Shown here piece after piece: positions 16,726-25,101 of a stretch of DNA of 64,000 nucleotides. The DNA comes from JAZKBN01 sp040388605. Lineage in GTDB: Bacteria > Bacteroidota > Bacteroidia > Cytophagales > Flexibacteraceae. Numbering within the stretch: position 1 is the first letter of the stretch; every line of letters begins with the position of its first letter. The position numbers and the translations under genes were made by a program. The stretch is from the NCBI GenBank assembly GCA_040388605.1, contig JAZKBN010000028.1, forward strand, positions 1 through 64,000. The letters run 5' to 3'. The notes under the pieces are model-generated. The model was not told the origin of the DNA. It made no database searches and was given only the letters and a program-made list of their open reading frames with translations.

Positions 16726-18771
16726 TTACCTGCTTAGAATAGTGCATTCAACACGCCTGTTTTTGGCGCGTCCTTTTTCATTTTTATTGCTTGCCGAAGG
16801 CTTGGTAGAACCATAGCCTTTAGCCACCAGCCTGTCGGCCGATATTTTTTGAGAAACCAGGAAATCTTTTACAGACTGGGCGCGCTCCTGGCTCAGCTTG
16901 TTGTTAATGGCATCGGTACCTGAATTATCGGTGTGGCCGCTTACCTCAATTTTTACATTGGGGTTAAGCTCCATATACTTTGCAACGCGCTTGAGCTCAG
17001 GGAAGCTTTCTTTTTGGAGATCAGCCTTATTGAGGTCAAAGAAGATATTGTTAATGGTAAGTACCGCACCTACTTTATCAGGAATCATCACCAGATCATG
17101 CTCAATTTCGCGGTAGGTTTTAAGATCGCTCAGGTCTATGCTTCCGCTTTGGCTCAGGTACCCCGGGGCTACTGCGAAATAACCATAATTAATACCGGCA
17201 GGCATGGTAACCGCAAATGTGCCTGACTTGGGCTTGGTGCGGGTTATACCCAACTCTTCGCCATTGGCAAGGTTTTCATATACCAGCCTTACGGGGTGCT
17301 CCATGGGCTTACCGGTGCCGTTATCAATAACAGTTCCGCAAAGCAACACTACAGGGCTTACCATGGCCACTTCAGGCTCTGCGCCTGCAGGTTTGGCAGG
17401 CAGGCTCATTCGCCATATATCAAGGTTCTTACCCCCGCGGGCCGAACTGAAATAGGCTGCCTCGCCGGATGCGGTTATACTGAAATAAGCATCTTCTTCG
17501 GCCGTATTTACCTTAGGACCCAGGTTTTCAGGTGTAGTCCAGTTATTCCAGGAATCGCCTATGCGGTGGGCAACAAAAATATCGCTTAGCCCATAAGTGG
17601 GGAAACCTTCTGAGGCAAAGTAAATGGTCCGGTTATCTGAAGCAAGGTATGGGGCATATTCATCGGCAGCAGTATTAATCATGCTGCCCATAGATTGTGG
17701 CTCGCTCCAGGTAAAGTTGCCTACCAGGAAGCTTACGTATAAATCGCGTCCGCCCATGGTCTTTTCCTTTTGAGCAGATATAATCATGATTTTACCGCTG
17801 TTGCTCAGGAAGTAATCAACTTTTTCGCTCAGGTTGCGAAAGTTGATGAAAACGGCTTTTTCAGGGTCGCTCCAACCGGTTTCGGTAGCATAGCTGAAAG
17901 AGCAGCCGGCCTCCATAACACCGTTTGGCAGGTAAACATTACCCAATAGCAGGCCGGCGCCGTCAGGCGTTACCGAGCACACAAAGTTTGGATCTTCATT
18001 GTTAAACGGGGCGCCGAAATTGCGGGCCTTTTTCCATTTGTGGGTGTCTTTGTCCATTTCAGCTACCCAGATATCTTCGTGATCTTTTTCACCGCCAACG
18101 TTTTGCGGTGAATTACGGCGACTGAAATACATAGTCTTTCCGTCGGCAGTAACCAATGGGTTCAGCTCGTTATAGTCTGAATTCAAAGCATCGCTCTGCT
18201 TAACCGGCTCTGCTTCGAAAAGCCTGTTTTTAACCAGGTTAATTTTCGGAGTCCAGTTATCGCCTTTCATGCCAATGCCTATTGCATCAATGGATGTGCC
18301 TATTTCGCCGGCCTCCATTTTAACAACCACACCAACAGATGCCACCTCGTAATCGGTCAGCGGAATGTCGTAGGTGAAAATCCGGGTTTTCAAATCTCCC
18401 AATAATTGGGGCTTCAGCTTAGCGCTGTAGCGCTCGGTACCGGCGGCGTCGTATGCAATTATCTCGGCAATCAGGCCGGGATGAATGCTTTCAACAATCA
18501 TGATCTTTTCAATTTTTTGGGGCTTAGCGAACTTAACCTTTAAAAATTGGGGCATTTTACCCAATGGCTGCCATGCCACCGGCGACTCGCCGCCCTGCGG
18601 AAGGCTGTTAGGCTCTCCTAAAGCCTGGCCGCCGCCAAACTCGCGATTTGTGGCTTCTGATGACACATAATCAACACCGGCAGCCCATTGTATTTGGGCC
18701 TGGGCAGTATTGAAAGTGAAGAGCAAGGCCGCTGCCACAGCAGGCAAGGCATTAAGTAAACGATTCTTCAT
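16726..18771 (-). CDS. OmpA-family protein with PD40 propeller and carboxypeptidase-regulatory-like domain (PorE-like)
   Basis: The 681-residue protein has a signal peptide (to about residue 26, ending TAQAQ). Residues about 30-170 look like a beta-sandwich, resembling discoidin-type domains (FLKVKFAKPQKIEKIMIVES). Residues about 190-455 carry WD40-like PD40 repeats (TADGKTMYFSRR, SVTPDGAGLLLG, ASDNRTIYFASEGF, ITASGEAAYFSS). A carboxypeptidase-regulatory-like beta domain follows (CGTVIDNGTGKPMEH). The C-terminal OmpA domain (about 560-681) contains FFDLNKADLQ, VSGHTDNSGTD and NRRVE, which bind peptidoglycan. The order propeller-CRD-OmpA resembles T9SS component PorE, but the TPR region of PorE is replaced here. 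It is likely a periplasmic or outer-membrane protein anchored to the wall. Confidence 0.85.
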   Translation of the reverse strand: MKNRLLNALPAVAAALLFTFNTAQAQIQWAAGVDYVSSEATNREFGGGQALGEPNSLPQGGESPVAWQPLGKMPQFLKVKFAKPQKIEKIMIVESIHPGLIAEIIAYDAAGTERYSAKLKPQLLGDLKTRIFTYDIPLTDYEVASVGVVVKMEAGEIGTSIDAIGIGMKGDNWTPKINLVKNRLFEAEPVKQSDALNSDYNELNPLVTADGKTMYFSRRNSPQNVGGEKDHEDIWVAEMDKDTHKWKKARNFGAPFNNEDPNFVCSVTPDGAGLLLGNVYLPNGVMEAGCSFSYATETGWSDPEKAVFINFRNLSEKVDYFLSNSGKIMIISAQKEKTMGGRDLYVSFLVGNFTWSEPQSMGSMINTAADEYAPYLASDNRTIYFASEGFPTYGLSDIFVAHRIGDSWNNWTTPENLGPKVNTAEEDAYFSITASGEAAYFSSARGGKNLDIWRMSLPAKPAGAEPEVAMVSPVVLLCGTVIDNGTGKPMEHPVRLVYENLANGEELGITRTKPKSGTFAVTMPAGINYGYFAVAPGYLSQSGSIDLSDLKTYREIEHDLVMIPDKVGAVLTINNIFFDLNKADLQKESFPELKRVAKYMELNPNVKIEVSGHTDNSGTDAINNKLSQERAQSVKDFLVSQKISADRLVAKGYGSTKPSASNKNEKGRAKNRRVECTILSR

Positions 18772-19066
18772 AACCCTTGTTTTGTGATGTTTAGTATTCA
18801 GTATGGTATATTCCCGCAGCAGGAAAAGGGAACATAAGAGGCATATTATGGCTGAATTGAGATAACAGGCATTATAGATGCCTGCAACAGCCTTAAACCG
18901 GCAAACGGAACCGCAATTATTATTCCTTTATTCGGAAAACCAAGCTAATATTATCTGTTTTAATGAAATATTAACAGGAATTTTATTCAGGCAGCCAATT
19001 TTGACCTGTACCTATGCGAAGCAATACGAATAAACATGGGCTCAAATCAGGTGAACGAGCCGCTTG

Positions 19067-20197
19067 TTAAAGCCTCTGCATAAGCTGCTGAATCATGGCC
19101 GGCTTCCAGGTTGAATAAGTGCCTGCATCTATTTGAATTCTGGCCTGCTGCATGAGCCAAAGGTACAGCCTGAGGTTCTGCAAAGAGGCAATTTGCAAAC
19201 CAAGCAATTCATTTGCAACAAATAAATGCCGCAGGTACGCTTTGGTGTAAAAGGTTGAGGTATAACCGCCAAGGTTTTCATCTATGGGCGAGAAATCCTT
19301 CTTCCACTTTTCGTTCTTAATATTAATAATTCCCTGTGTTGTAAACAGCATGCCGTTGCGCCCGTTCCGGGTGGGCATTACACAATCGAACATATCTATA
19401 CCAAGCGCTATGCCTTCAAGCAGGTTGGCCGGGGTACCCACACCCATCAGGTAGCGGGGCTTTTCAATGGGCAGAATGCCGCAAACCTGCTCTGTAAACT
19501 CATACATCATTTCTGCAGGCTCGCCCACAGAGAGGCCGCCAATGGCATTGCCTTCCGCGCCTGCTTCGGCAATTGTTTCAGCAGAAATGCGGCGAAGATC
19601 AGGGAAGGTGCTGCCCTGCACTATAGGGAAAAGGGTTTGGGCATAGCCGTAATGCGGCTCGGTTTCAGCAAGGCGGGCAATGCAGCGCTTGAGCCAGCGG
19701 TGCGTCATATCCATGCTTTTTTTAGCATAGTCGTACTCACATGGGTAAGGCGTACATTCATCGAAAGCCATAATAATATCGGCGCCTATGCTGCGCTGAA
19801 TATCCATTACACGCTCGGGGCTGAACATGTGCTTGCTGCCGTCTATATGTGAACGGAAAGTTACACCTTCTTCCTTAATCTTACGTGTGCCGCTCAGGCT
19901 GTAAACCTGGTAGCCTCCGCTGTCGGTAAGAATGGGCTTGTGCCAGCCGTTGAACTTATGGAGTCCGCCGGCTGCCTGCAATACATCAAGGCCGGGGCGC
20001 AGGTACAGGTGGTAAGTATTTCCCAGAATAATTTCTGCCTCAATATCATCGAGCAGCTCACGCTGGTGAACAGCTTTAACAGAACCTGCCGTGCCTACGG
20101 GCATGAAAATGGGCGTCTGTATTTCGCCGTGCGGCAAAGTTATGGTACCGGTGCGGGCTCGGGAGCCTGTATCTGATGTTTTAATTGTAAACTGCAT
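19067..20197 (-). CDS. tgt: tRNA-guanine (queuine/preQ1) transglycosylase without zinc ligands
   Basis: From the ATG at 20197 the enzyme has 376 residues. It exchanges guanine-34 for preQ1 in GUN anticodons as a step of queuosine synthesis. Visible hallmarks are TYHLYLRPG, LTDSGGYQV, GGLSVGEP, YLMGVGTP and FDCVMPTRNGR, with the nucleophile Asp271. The zinc site is gone: the family's E-C-D-C-Y-T-C is here E-N-L-G-G-Y-T-S, and the His ligand position is Gln340 in SLQNL. An upstream ATG at 20206 overlaps the -7 element and is less likely. queA, the next enzyme of the same pathway, is at 39702. About 295 bp without a gene separates tgt from the OmpA gene. Confidence 0.95.
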   Translation of the reverse strand: MQFTIKTSDTGSRARTGTITLPHGEIQTPIFMPVGTAGSVKAVHQRELLDDIEAEIILGNTYHLYLRPGLDVLQAAGGLHKFNGWHKPILTDSGGYQVYSLSGTRKIKEEGVTFRSHIDGSKHMFSPERVMDIQRSIGADIIMAFDECTPYPCEYDYAKKSMDMTHRWLKRCIARLAETEPHYGYAQTLFPIVQGSTFPDLRRISAETIAEAGAEGNAIGGLSVGEPAEMMYEFTEQVCGILPIEKPRYLMGVGTPANLLEGIALGIDMFDCVMPTRNGRNGMLFTTQGIINIKNEKWKKDFSPIDENLGGYTSTFYTKAYLRHLFVANELLGLQIASLQNLRLYLWLMQQARIQIDAGTYSTWKPAMIQQLMQRL

Positions 20198-20203
20198 GCC
20201 GGG

Positions 20204-20211
20204 CAAAGGTA
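20204..20211 (-). promoter_or_regulatory. Candidate -7 element TACCTTTG immediately before tgt
   Basis: On the minus strand an exact TAnnTTTG ends 6 nt before the tgt ATG at 20197, so the predicted mRNA is leaderless or nearly so. No TTG lies at -33 spacing. It overlaps the alternative ATG at 20206 and argues against that start. Confidence 0.5.
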
Positions 20212-20310
20212 AGTATTGCCCGCTGATTTTTCGGGCTTTAGCCTCAAAATGCTACCTTGCAATTGCATTAATTGAAGGCCGTTCCTATTAGCCTGCGCAG
20301 ATACACCCTC

Positions 20311-22431
20311 ATGAAGCCAATATTCCCGAAAATACTTAAACCGAAATCATTCCCGGTAAATACTTCCGAAGTAAAAAGCGTTCCAACGCGGGAGTCGATC
20401 CTGGTAAAGCCCTTTTATTCGGCCGATGACGTTCAGTCACATATAAATTTCGGGGCAGGCGCTGCGCCGTTCCTGCGCGGGCCGTACGGGGCCATGTACA
20501 CCACACAGCCCTGGACAATCAGGCAGTATGCAGGTTTCAGCACTGCCGAGGAAAGCAATGCCTTTTACCGCCGTAACCTTGCTGCCGGACAAAAAGGCCT
20601 CAGCGTTGCCTTTGACCTGCCAACGCACCGTGGATACGACAGCGACCATCCCCGTGTTACAGGCGATGTGGGCAAAGCCGGAGTAGCCATAGACAGCGTT
20701 GAAGACATGAAGCGCCTGTTCGACCAGATTCCTTTGGATGAAATGAGCGTGAGCATGACCATGAACGGGGCCGTTTTACCCATTATGGCCTTTTATATAG
20801 TTGCTGCCGAAGAGCAGGGCGTATCGCCGGAAAAGTTGCAGGGCACCATTCAGAACGATATACTGAAAGAGTTTATGGTGCGCAATACCTATATATATCC
20901 GCCGGCTCCCAGCATGCGCATTATAGCTGATATTTTTGCGTACACTGCCCAAAACATGCCCAAATTCAACTCAATCAGCATCAGCGGCTACCACATGCAG
21001 GAAGCCGGTGCAGGCGCCGATCTTGAGCTGGCCTATACCCTTGCCGACGGACTTGAATACGTGCGCACAGGTCTCGCTGCCGGCATGGAAATAGACGATT
21101 TTGCCCCGCGCCTGAGTTTCTTTTGGGGCATAGGTATGGATTATTATATGGAAATAGCCAAGCTGCGCGCAGGCCGAATGCTTTGGGCAAAGCTGCTTTC
21201 TCAATTCAGCCCAAAAAATCAGAAAAGCCTTGCCCTTCGCGCCCATTGCCAAACCAGCGGCTGGAGCCTGACCGAGCAGGACCCTTTCAATAACGTAGCC
21301 CGCACCTGCATAGAAGCCATGGCCGCAGCCATGGGAGGCACCCAAAGCCTGCATACCAATGCCCTCGACGAAGCCATTGCCCTGCCCACCGATTTCAGCG
21401 CGGCCATTGCACGCAATACCCAGATTTACCTGCAACGGGAAACAGGTATTTGTAATTTTGTTGACCCCTGGGCCGGAAGCCGATACGTTGAATCGCTGAC
21501 AGCAGGGCTTATTGACAGGGCTTGGGCTTTAATCCAGGAAACCGAAGAGCTGGGCGGTATGGCTAAAGCCATAGAAACCGGCCTTCCCAAAATGCGCATC
21601 GAAGAAGCCGCTGCCCGTAAGCAGGCCCGAATAGACAGCGGGAAAGATGTAATTGTTGGCGTTAACCGTTTTAAAACCAACGAGCCTACAAATATTGAGC
21701 TGCTTGAGGTAGATAACCATGCCGTGCGCGATTCACAAATTGCCGCTTTAAACAGGCTTAAAAAGGAACGTAACAGCGTTGCCGTATCCGGCTCTTTGGA
21801 AGCTATAAGCAATGCTGCGGCAAATAATACCGGCAACCTGTTGGCACTCGCCATTGAGGCTGCCCGTTGCCGGGCAACTTTAGGAGAAATATCTATGGCA
21901 ATGGAAAAGCATTTCGGGAGGCATAAAGCAATTATAAGATCTATATCAGGCGTTTACTCAGGCGAAGTATCAGACGATGAGAATTTTGCGCTGGCCTGTA
22001 AAATGTCGGATGAATTTGCAAAAACAGAAGGCAGACGACCCCGCATGCTGGTTGCCAAAATGGGCCAGGACGGCCACGACCGGGGTGCCAAAGTAATAGC
22101 CACCGGTTTCGCCGACCTCGGTTTTGATGTGGACCTTGGCCCCCTGTTTCAAACCCCGGCTGAAACCGCCAGGCAGGCTGCCGAGAACGATGTGCATGTG
22201 GTTGGCATCAGCAGCCTGGCAGCAGGCCATAAAACCTTGGTGCCGGAACTTATTAATGAATTAAAAAATATTGGCAGGCCCGATATATTGGTAGTAGTAG
22301 GCGGTGTAATTCCGCCGAAAGACTATGAGTTTTTGTATAATGCAGGAGTCTCCGGCATTTTCGGGCCGGGTACGGTGGTGCCGGTGGCCGCAATGCGGAT
22401 ACTTGGGGAGTTGAACGGGGAGAAAAGGTAG
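20311..22431 (+). CDS. scpA: Methylmalonyl-CoA mutase, large (B12-binding) subunit
   Basis: The 706-residue enzyme interconverts succinyl-CoA and (R)-methylmalonyl-CoA using adenosylcobalamin. The N-terminal TIM-barrel domain contains RGPYGAMYTTQPWTIRQYAGF and FDLPTHRGYDSDHPRV, which bind the CoA ester. The C-terminal cobalamin domain has the base-off motif DxHxxG in KMGQDGHDRGAKV, then VVGISSLAAGH and VVVGGVIPP. The length matches the catalytic alpha subunit. No small subunit, epimerase or MeaB-type chaperone gene is adjacent; the neighbours lie on the other strand. The frame opens at 20272, but Met14 (20311) fits the family's N-terminus better; the start is not certain. Confidence 0.95.
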   Translation: MKPIFPKILKPKSFPVNTSEVKSVPTRESILVKPFYSADDVQSHINFGAGAAPFLRGPYGAMYTTQPWTIRQYAGFSTAEESNAFYRRNLAAGQKGLSVAFDLPTHRGYDSDHPRVTGDVGKAGVAIDSVEDMKRLFDQIPLDEMSVSMTMNGAVLPIMAFYIVAAEEQGVSPEKLQGTIQNDILKEFMVRNTYIYPPAPSMRIIADIFAYTAQNMPKFNSISISGYHMQEAGAGADLELAYTLADGLEYVRTGLAAGMEIDDFAPRLSFFWGIGMDYYMEIAKLRAGRMLWAKLLSQFSPKNQKSLALRAHCQTSGWSLTEQDPFNNVARTCIEAMAAAMGGTQSLHTNALDEAIALPTDFSAAIARNTQIYLQRETGICNFVDPWAGSRYVESLTAGLIDRAWALIQETEELGGMAKAIETGLPKMRIEEAAARKQARIDSGKDVIVGVNRFKTNEPTNIELLEVDNHAVRDSQIAALNRLKKERNSVAVSGSLEAISNAAANNTGNLLALAIEAARCRATLGEISMAMEKHFGRHKAIIRSISGVYSGEVSDDENFALACKMSDEFAKTEGRRPRMLVAKMGQDGHDRGAKVIATGFADLGFDVDLGPLFQTPAETARQAAENDVHVVGISSLAAGHKTLVPELINELKNIGRPDILVVVGGVIPPKDYEFLYNAGVSGIFGPGTVVPVAAMRILGELNGEKR

Positions 22432-22466
22432 TCAGACAGTGTAAAGGCAAATGCGCAAAACCCGGC

Positions 22467-24893
22467 TTAATCTTTAACAATTTTATGTACCTCTTTGCCC
22501 GTTTTCACAAGGTAAATGCCACAGGCAAAGCTGCTGATATCTGCCTGCCACGCACCTGAAAAATATTCTATAGGTGTTTTTAACTTTTGGCCAAGTAAAT
22601 TAAAAACTTCAGGTTGCCCGCTTCTGCTTTCTGAAGTAATTATAAACCTGCCTGTTGTAGGGTTAGGGTAAATTACCTGCCCGGAATTATATACCTGGCC
22701 CATGTTAGCGGTAATTTCAGATATTTTGATTTTAGCGAATCCTCCCGTCTGCCTGCCTAAAATATTTAAACCCGCCCCCCCCAGATACAGTTCATCACCG
22801 TAAACAGAAACTACGTTCAGGGTACTGTCTGTTGTCAAACCCCAGTTTGCCACGCCGTTATCTGTTTTTGCCCTGCTTAAATTGTTTCTGTAATAATTAA
22901 ACTCCCCTATAGTACCTGCCGTAAACAGCATATCGGCTGAAAATGCTATACTTCTCCTTCCCTGGAAGCTATTTGTCCAAAAAGTTTGGGCTGTACCTGA
23001 AGTATCTGTGGCAGCAATAAAACCCCGGTAATAGTTTTCATTTTTAAAGTAAGGATCAGGGTATTGTTGGAAGTTATTACCTATAATATAAATTTTACCA
23101 TTTGCAGGTTTAATGGAGTAGGCAACTTCGGCACTGTCATAATGCCAGGGAGTTGCCAGGCCTGTTAGTACATTAAGCGCAGCAACAGCTTTCCTGCTTT
23201 GACCGCCTATATTAGTGAAGGCTCCCGAAACATAAATTGTATTCCCCGATATTGCCATTGAAGTTATGTAATTTTTGTCGGGGGCCGGGTTCCAGTCGGT
23301 AGCAATGCCGGTTTCTGCATCTAACGCTGCAATACCATTCCGGGCTTGTCCGCCAATATTACGAAAGGCACCCGCGGCATAAACTAAATTACCTGCCGCT
23401 ACCAGTCCTGAAAGGGTACTGTCGGGGGAAGGGTTCCATGATGTCGGTTGCCCGGTAGTTGCATCGAAAGCGCCGGCATGGTTACGCCTTTCGTTGCCCA
23501 GATGAGTGAAGTTACCTGTTACGTAAACAGAATTACCGCTTACTTCCAGCGAATTGTAGATGTTATAAAACATGGGGCTTTCCCAATAAGGAAGGGTATC
23601 CTTAACTGCGGTAAATGAAACAGGATTCCAATTTAAGGGCATGCCTGTGTTTGCAACTATAGCAGCCAGGCTGTTCCTGCCAATACTGCCTGTACTATGG
23701 AATGAGCCGCCAATATATACCCCTCCGGGCGTGGCTGAAATGGTAATAACGTCATCTCCCGGTGCCGGGTTCCAATCCAGCATTTGGCCTGTAGTCACAT
23801 TTGTGGCAGCAGCACAAAATCTTTCCACACCCCCGGCATTTGTAAATACTCCGCCAAAGAAAAGCTTATCATCAAATAGGCACATTGATTCCACATGGCC
23901 GTCGGTGCCGGGATTCCAGCCTAATAATTCACCCGTTGAGGCATTAACTGCAGCTATGTTATTACGGGGCTGCCCGTTAACATTTTTGAACGAACCTCCT
24001 ACAAAGAGTGTATTTCCGGATATGGCCACACATTTAAAGGGATTATCTCCTTCTTCAAAAGAAAGACTTACGTTTAACCTGTTATTAATAATACCGGTAT
24101 TAATATTATATGAACTTATACCCCATCCGCCTATATATAGATTTTCATCACTAAAAGCCATGGAATGCACCTCTCCCGGCCCGGAACCGGAAGGCGGGGT
24201 CCAGTCGCTAAGAATACCGGAAGGCAGCTGAAATGCAGCTATGTTGCCACGTTCAATGCCATTAATACTTTTGAAATTTCCCCCGATAAAGAGCTTATTC
24301 TGCACAATAGCAAGAGCATGTACAGAAGAAGTATAAATATTATCCAGTTCCGGTTTCCATGGCAATACAGCACCTGTTCCGGCATCCAATGCAGCAATAC
24401 CATTTCTCGGCAAGCCACCTACTGAATTAAAGTCTCCCCCTATGTATAAGGTATTTCCGTAAAGCGCAAACGCCCCCACACCAAAGTCATTTTCCCCCAG
24501 CTTAACCTGCGAAAAAGTAGTATTTAGCGTTAAGTCCGGGTTCAGGCGTGCAATACCTTTTAATGTTACGGAACCAATTTTATTAAACCGGCCACCAATA
24601 TACCATCCTCCTGCCCCGTCACTGATTGAAGCGAAAATTTTGCCGTTTACTTTAGGTAAAGCTCCCGTAAGCCTGCTACCGTCGGTAATGTTTACACTAA
24701 CTCCGCTTCCGCATGGAAGGCCTATGCTGTTAAATTTTCCGGCAACATAAATTTTATCTTCAACGCGTTTAATGGCGGCAACAGAGCCGTTAACCTGCCA
24801 CATACTTGTATCTGCCAACTGGGCAACGCAAATGATTGGTGCCATGTAAATCATGAAAAAAACGCCTATATATATCCGTTGAAAAACTTTCAT
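22467..24893 (-). CDS. Secreted propeller-like repeat protein with T9SS type A sorting domain
   Basis: The 808-residue protein has an N-terminal signal peptide (hydrophobic residues 9-24, ending VAQL). The body is a chain of about 12 repeats of the form ..GNTLYIGGDFNSVGG.PRNGIAALDAxTG...W.P, about 45-60 residues each, like the delta-60/DUF5122 beta-propeller type. The last 75 residues form a T9SS C-terminal sorting domain with YPNPTTGRF, VFNLLGQKL and GIYLVKTGKEVHKIV. It should cross the inner membrane by Sec and the outer membrane by T9SS, then be released or anchored at the surface. The function of the repeat domain is unknown. It is convergent with the mutase gene, 35 bp apart. Confidence 0.88.
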   Translation of the reverse strand: MKVFQRIYIGVFFMIYMAPIICVAQLADTSMWQVNGSVAAIKRVEDKIYVAGKFNSIGLPCGSGVSVNITDGSRLTGALPKVNGKIFASISDGAGGWYIGGRFNKIGSVTLKGIARLNPDLTLNTTFSQVKLGENDFGVGAFALYGNTLYIGGDFNSVGGLPRNGIAALDAGTGAVLPWKPELDNIYTSSVHALAIVQNKLFIGGNFKSINGIERGNIAAFQLPSGILSDWTPPSGSGPGEVHSMAFSDENLYIGGWGISSYNINTGIINNRLNVSLSFEEGDNPFKCVAISGNTLFVGGSFKNVNGQPRNNIAAVNASTGELLGWNPGTDGHVESMCLFDDKLFFGGVFTNAGGVERFCAAATNVTTGQMLDWNPAPGDDVITISATPGGVYIGGSFHSTGSIGRNSLAAIVANTGMPLNWNPVSFTAVKDTLPYWESPMFYNIYNSLEVSGNSVYVTGNFTHLGNERRNHAGAFDATTGQPTSWNPSPDSTLSGLVAAGNLVYAAGAFRNIGGQARNGIAALDAETGIATDWNPAPDKNYITSMAISGNTIYVSGAFTNIGGQSRKAVAALNVLTGLATPWHYDSAEVAYSIKPANGKIYIIGNNFQQYPDPYFKNENYYRGFIAATDTSGTAQTFWTNSFQGRRSIAFSADMLFTAGTIGEFNYYRNNLSRAKTDNGVANWGLTTDSTLNVVSVYGDELYLGGAGLNILGRQTGGFAKIKISEITANMGQVYNSGQVIYPNPTTGRFIITSESRSGQPEVFNLLGQKLKTPIEYFSGAWQADISSFACGIYLVKTGKEVHKIVKD

Positions 24894-24953
24894 TTTCAGA
24901 ATTAAATTATGGTCGAAAAACTATTTTGCTGTTAAAAAAAAACCTATACATTT

Positions 24954-24961
24954 CAAATGTA
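24954..24961 (-). promoter_or_regulatory. Candidate -7 element TACATTTG for the T9SS repeat protein
   Basis: An exact TAnnTTTG match on the minus strand lies 60 nt before the ATG at 24893. TTG elements are present upstream but at 15 or 25 nt, outside the usual spacing, so this is tentative. Confidence 0.4.
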
Positions 24962-25039
24962 CGGCATAATCACATTCAAATTAAATCAAAACAAAATTAT
25001 CTTCATAAAAACCGGATCAAACCATTCGCTACCGGCAAT

Positions 25040-25080
25040 AAAAAAGGTCCGATTAAAACTATTAAAGCTTTAACCGGACC
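25040..25080 (-). terminator. Terminator after ABC-F gene
   Basis: On the minus strand GGTCCGGTTAAA pairs with TTTAATCGGACC (one mismatch in 12) and is followed by TTTTTATTG. It lies about 20 nt past the stop codon of the ABC-F gene. Confidence 0.8.
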
Positions 25081-25101
25081 CCGATTCAAATATTGTCAGT
25101 A

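Noticed and set aside
20253..20259. TACCTTG before the mutase gene, and similar TACCTTGC/TAACTTGC before the peptidase and gmd genes, as promoter variants
   Set aside because: One T short of TAnnTTTG and without a TTG at the right distance; recurrent but too weak to call.
22467..24893. Repetitive DNA in the propeller gene as a tandem repeat or CRISPR-like array
   Set aside because: The repetition is at protein level (degenerate propeller repeats) with no identical DNA units.
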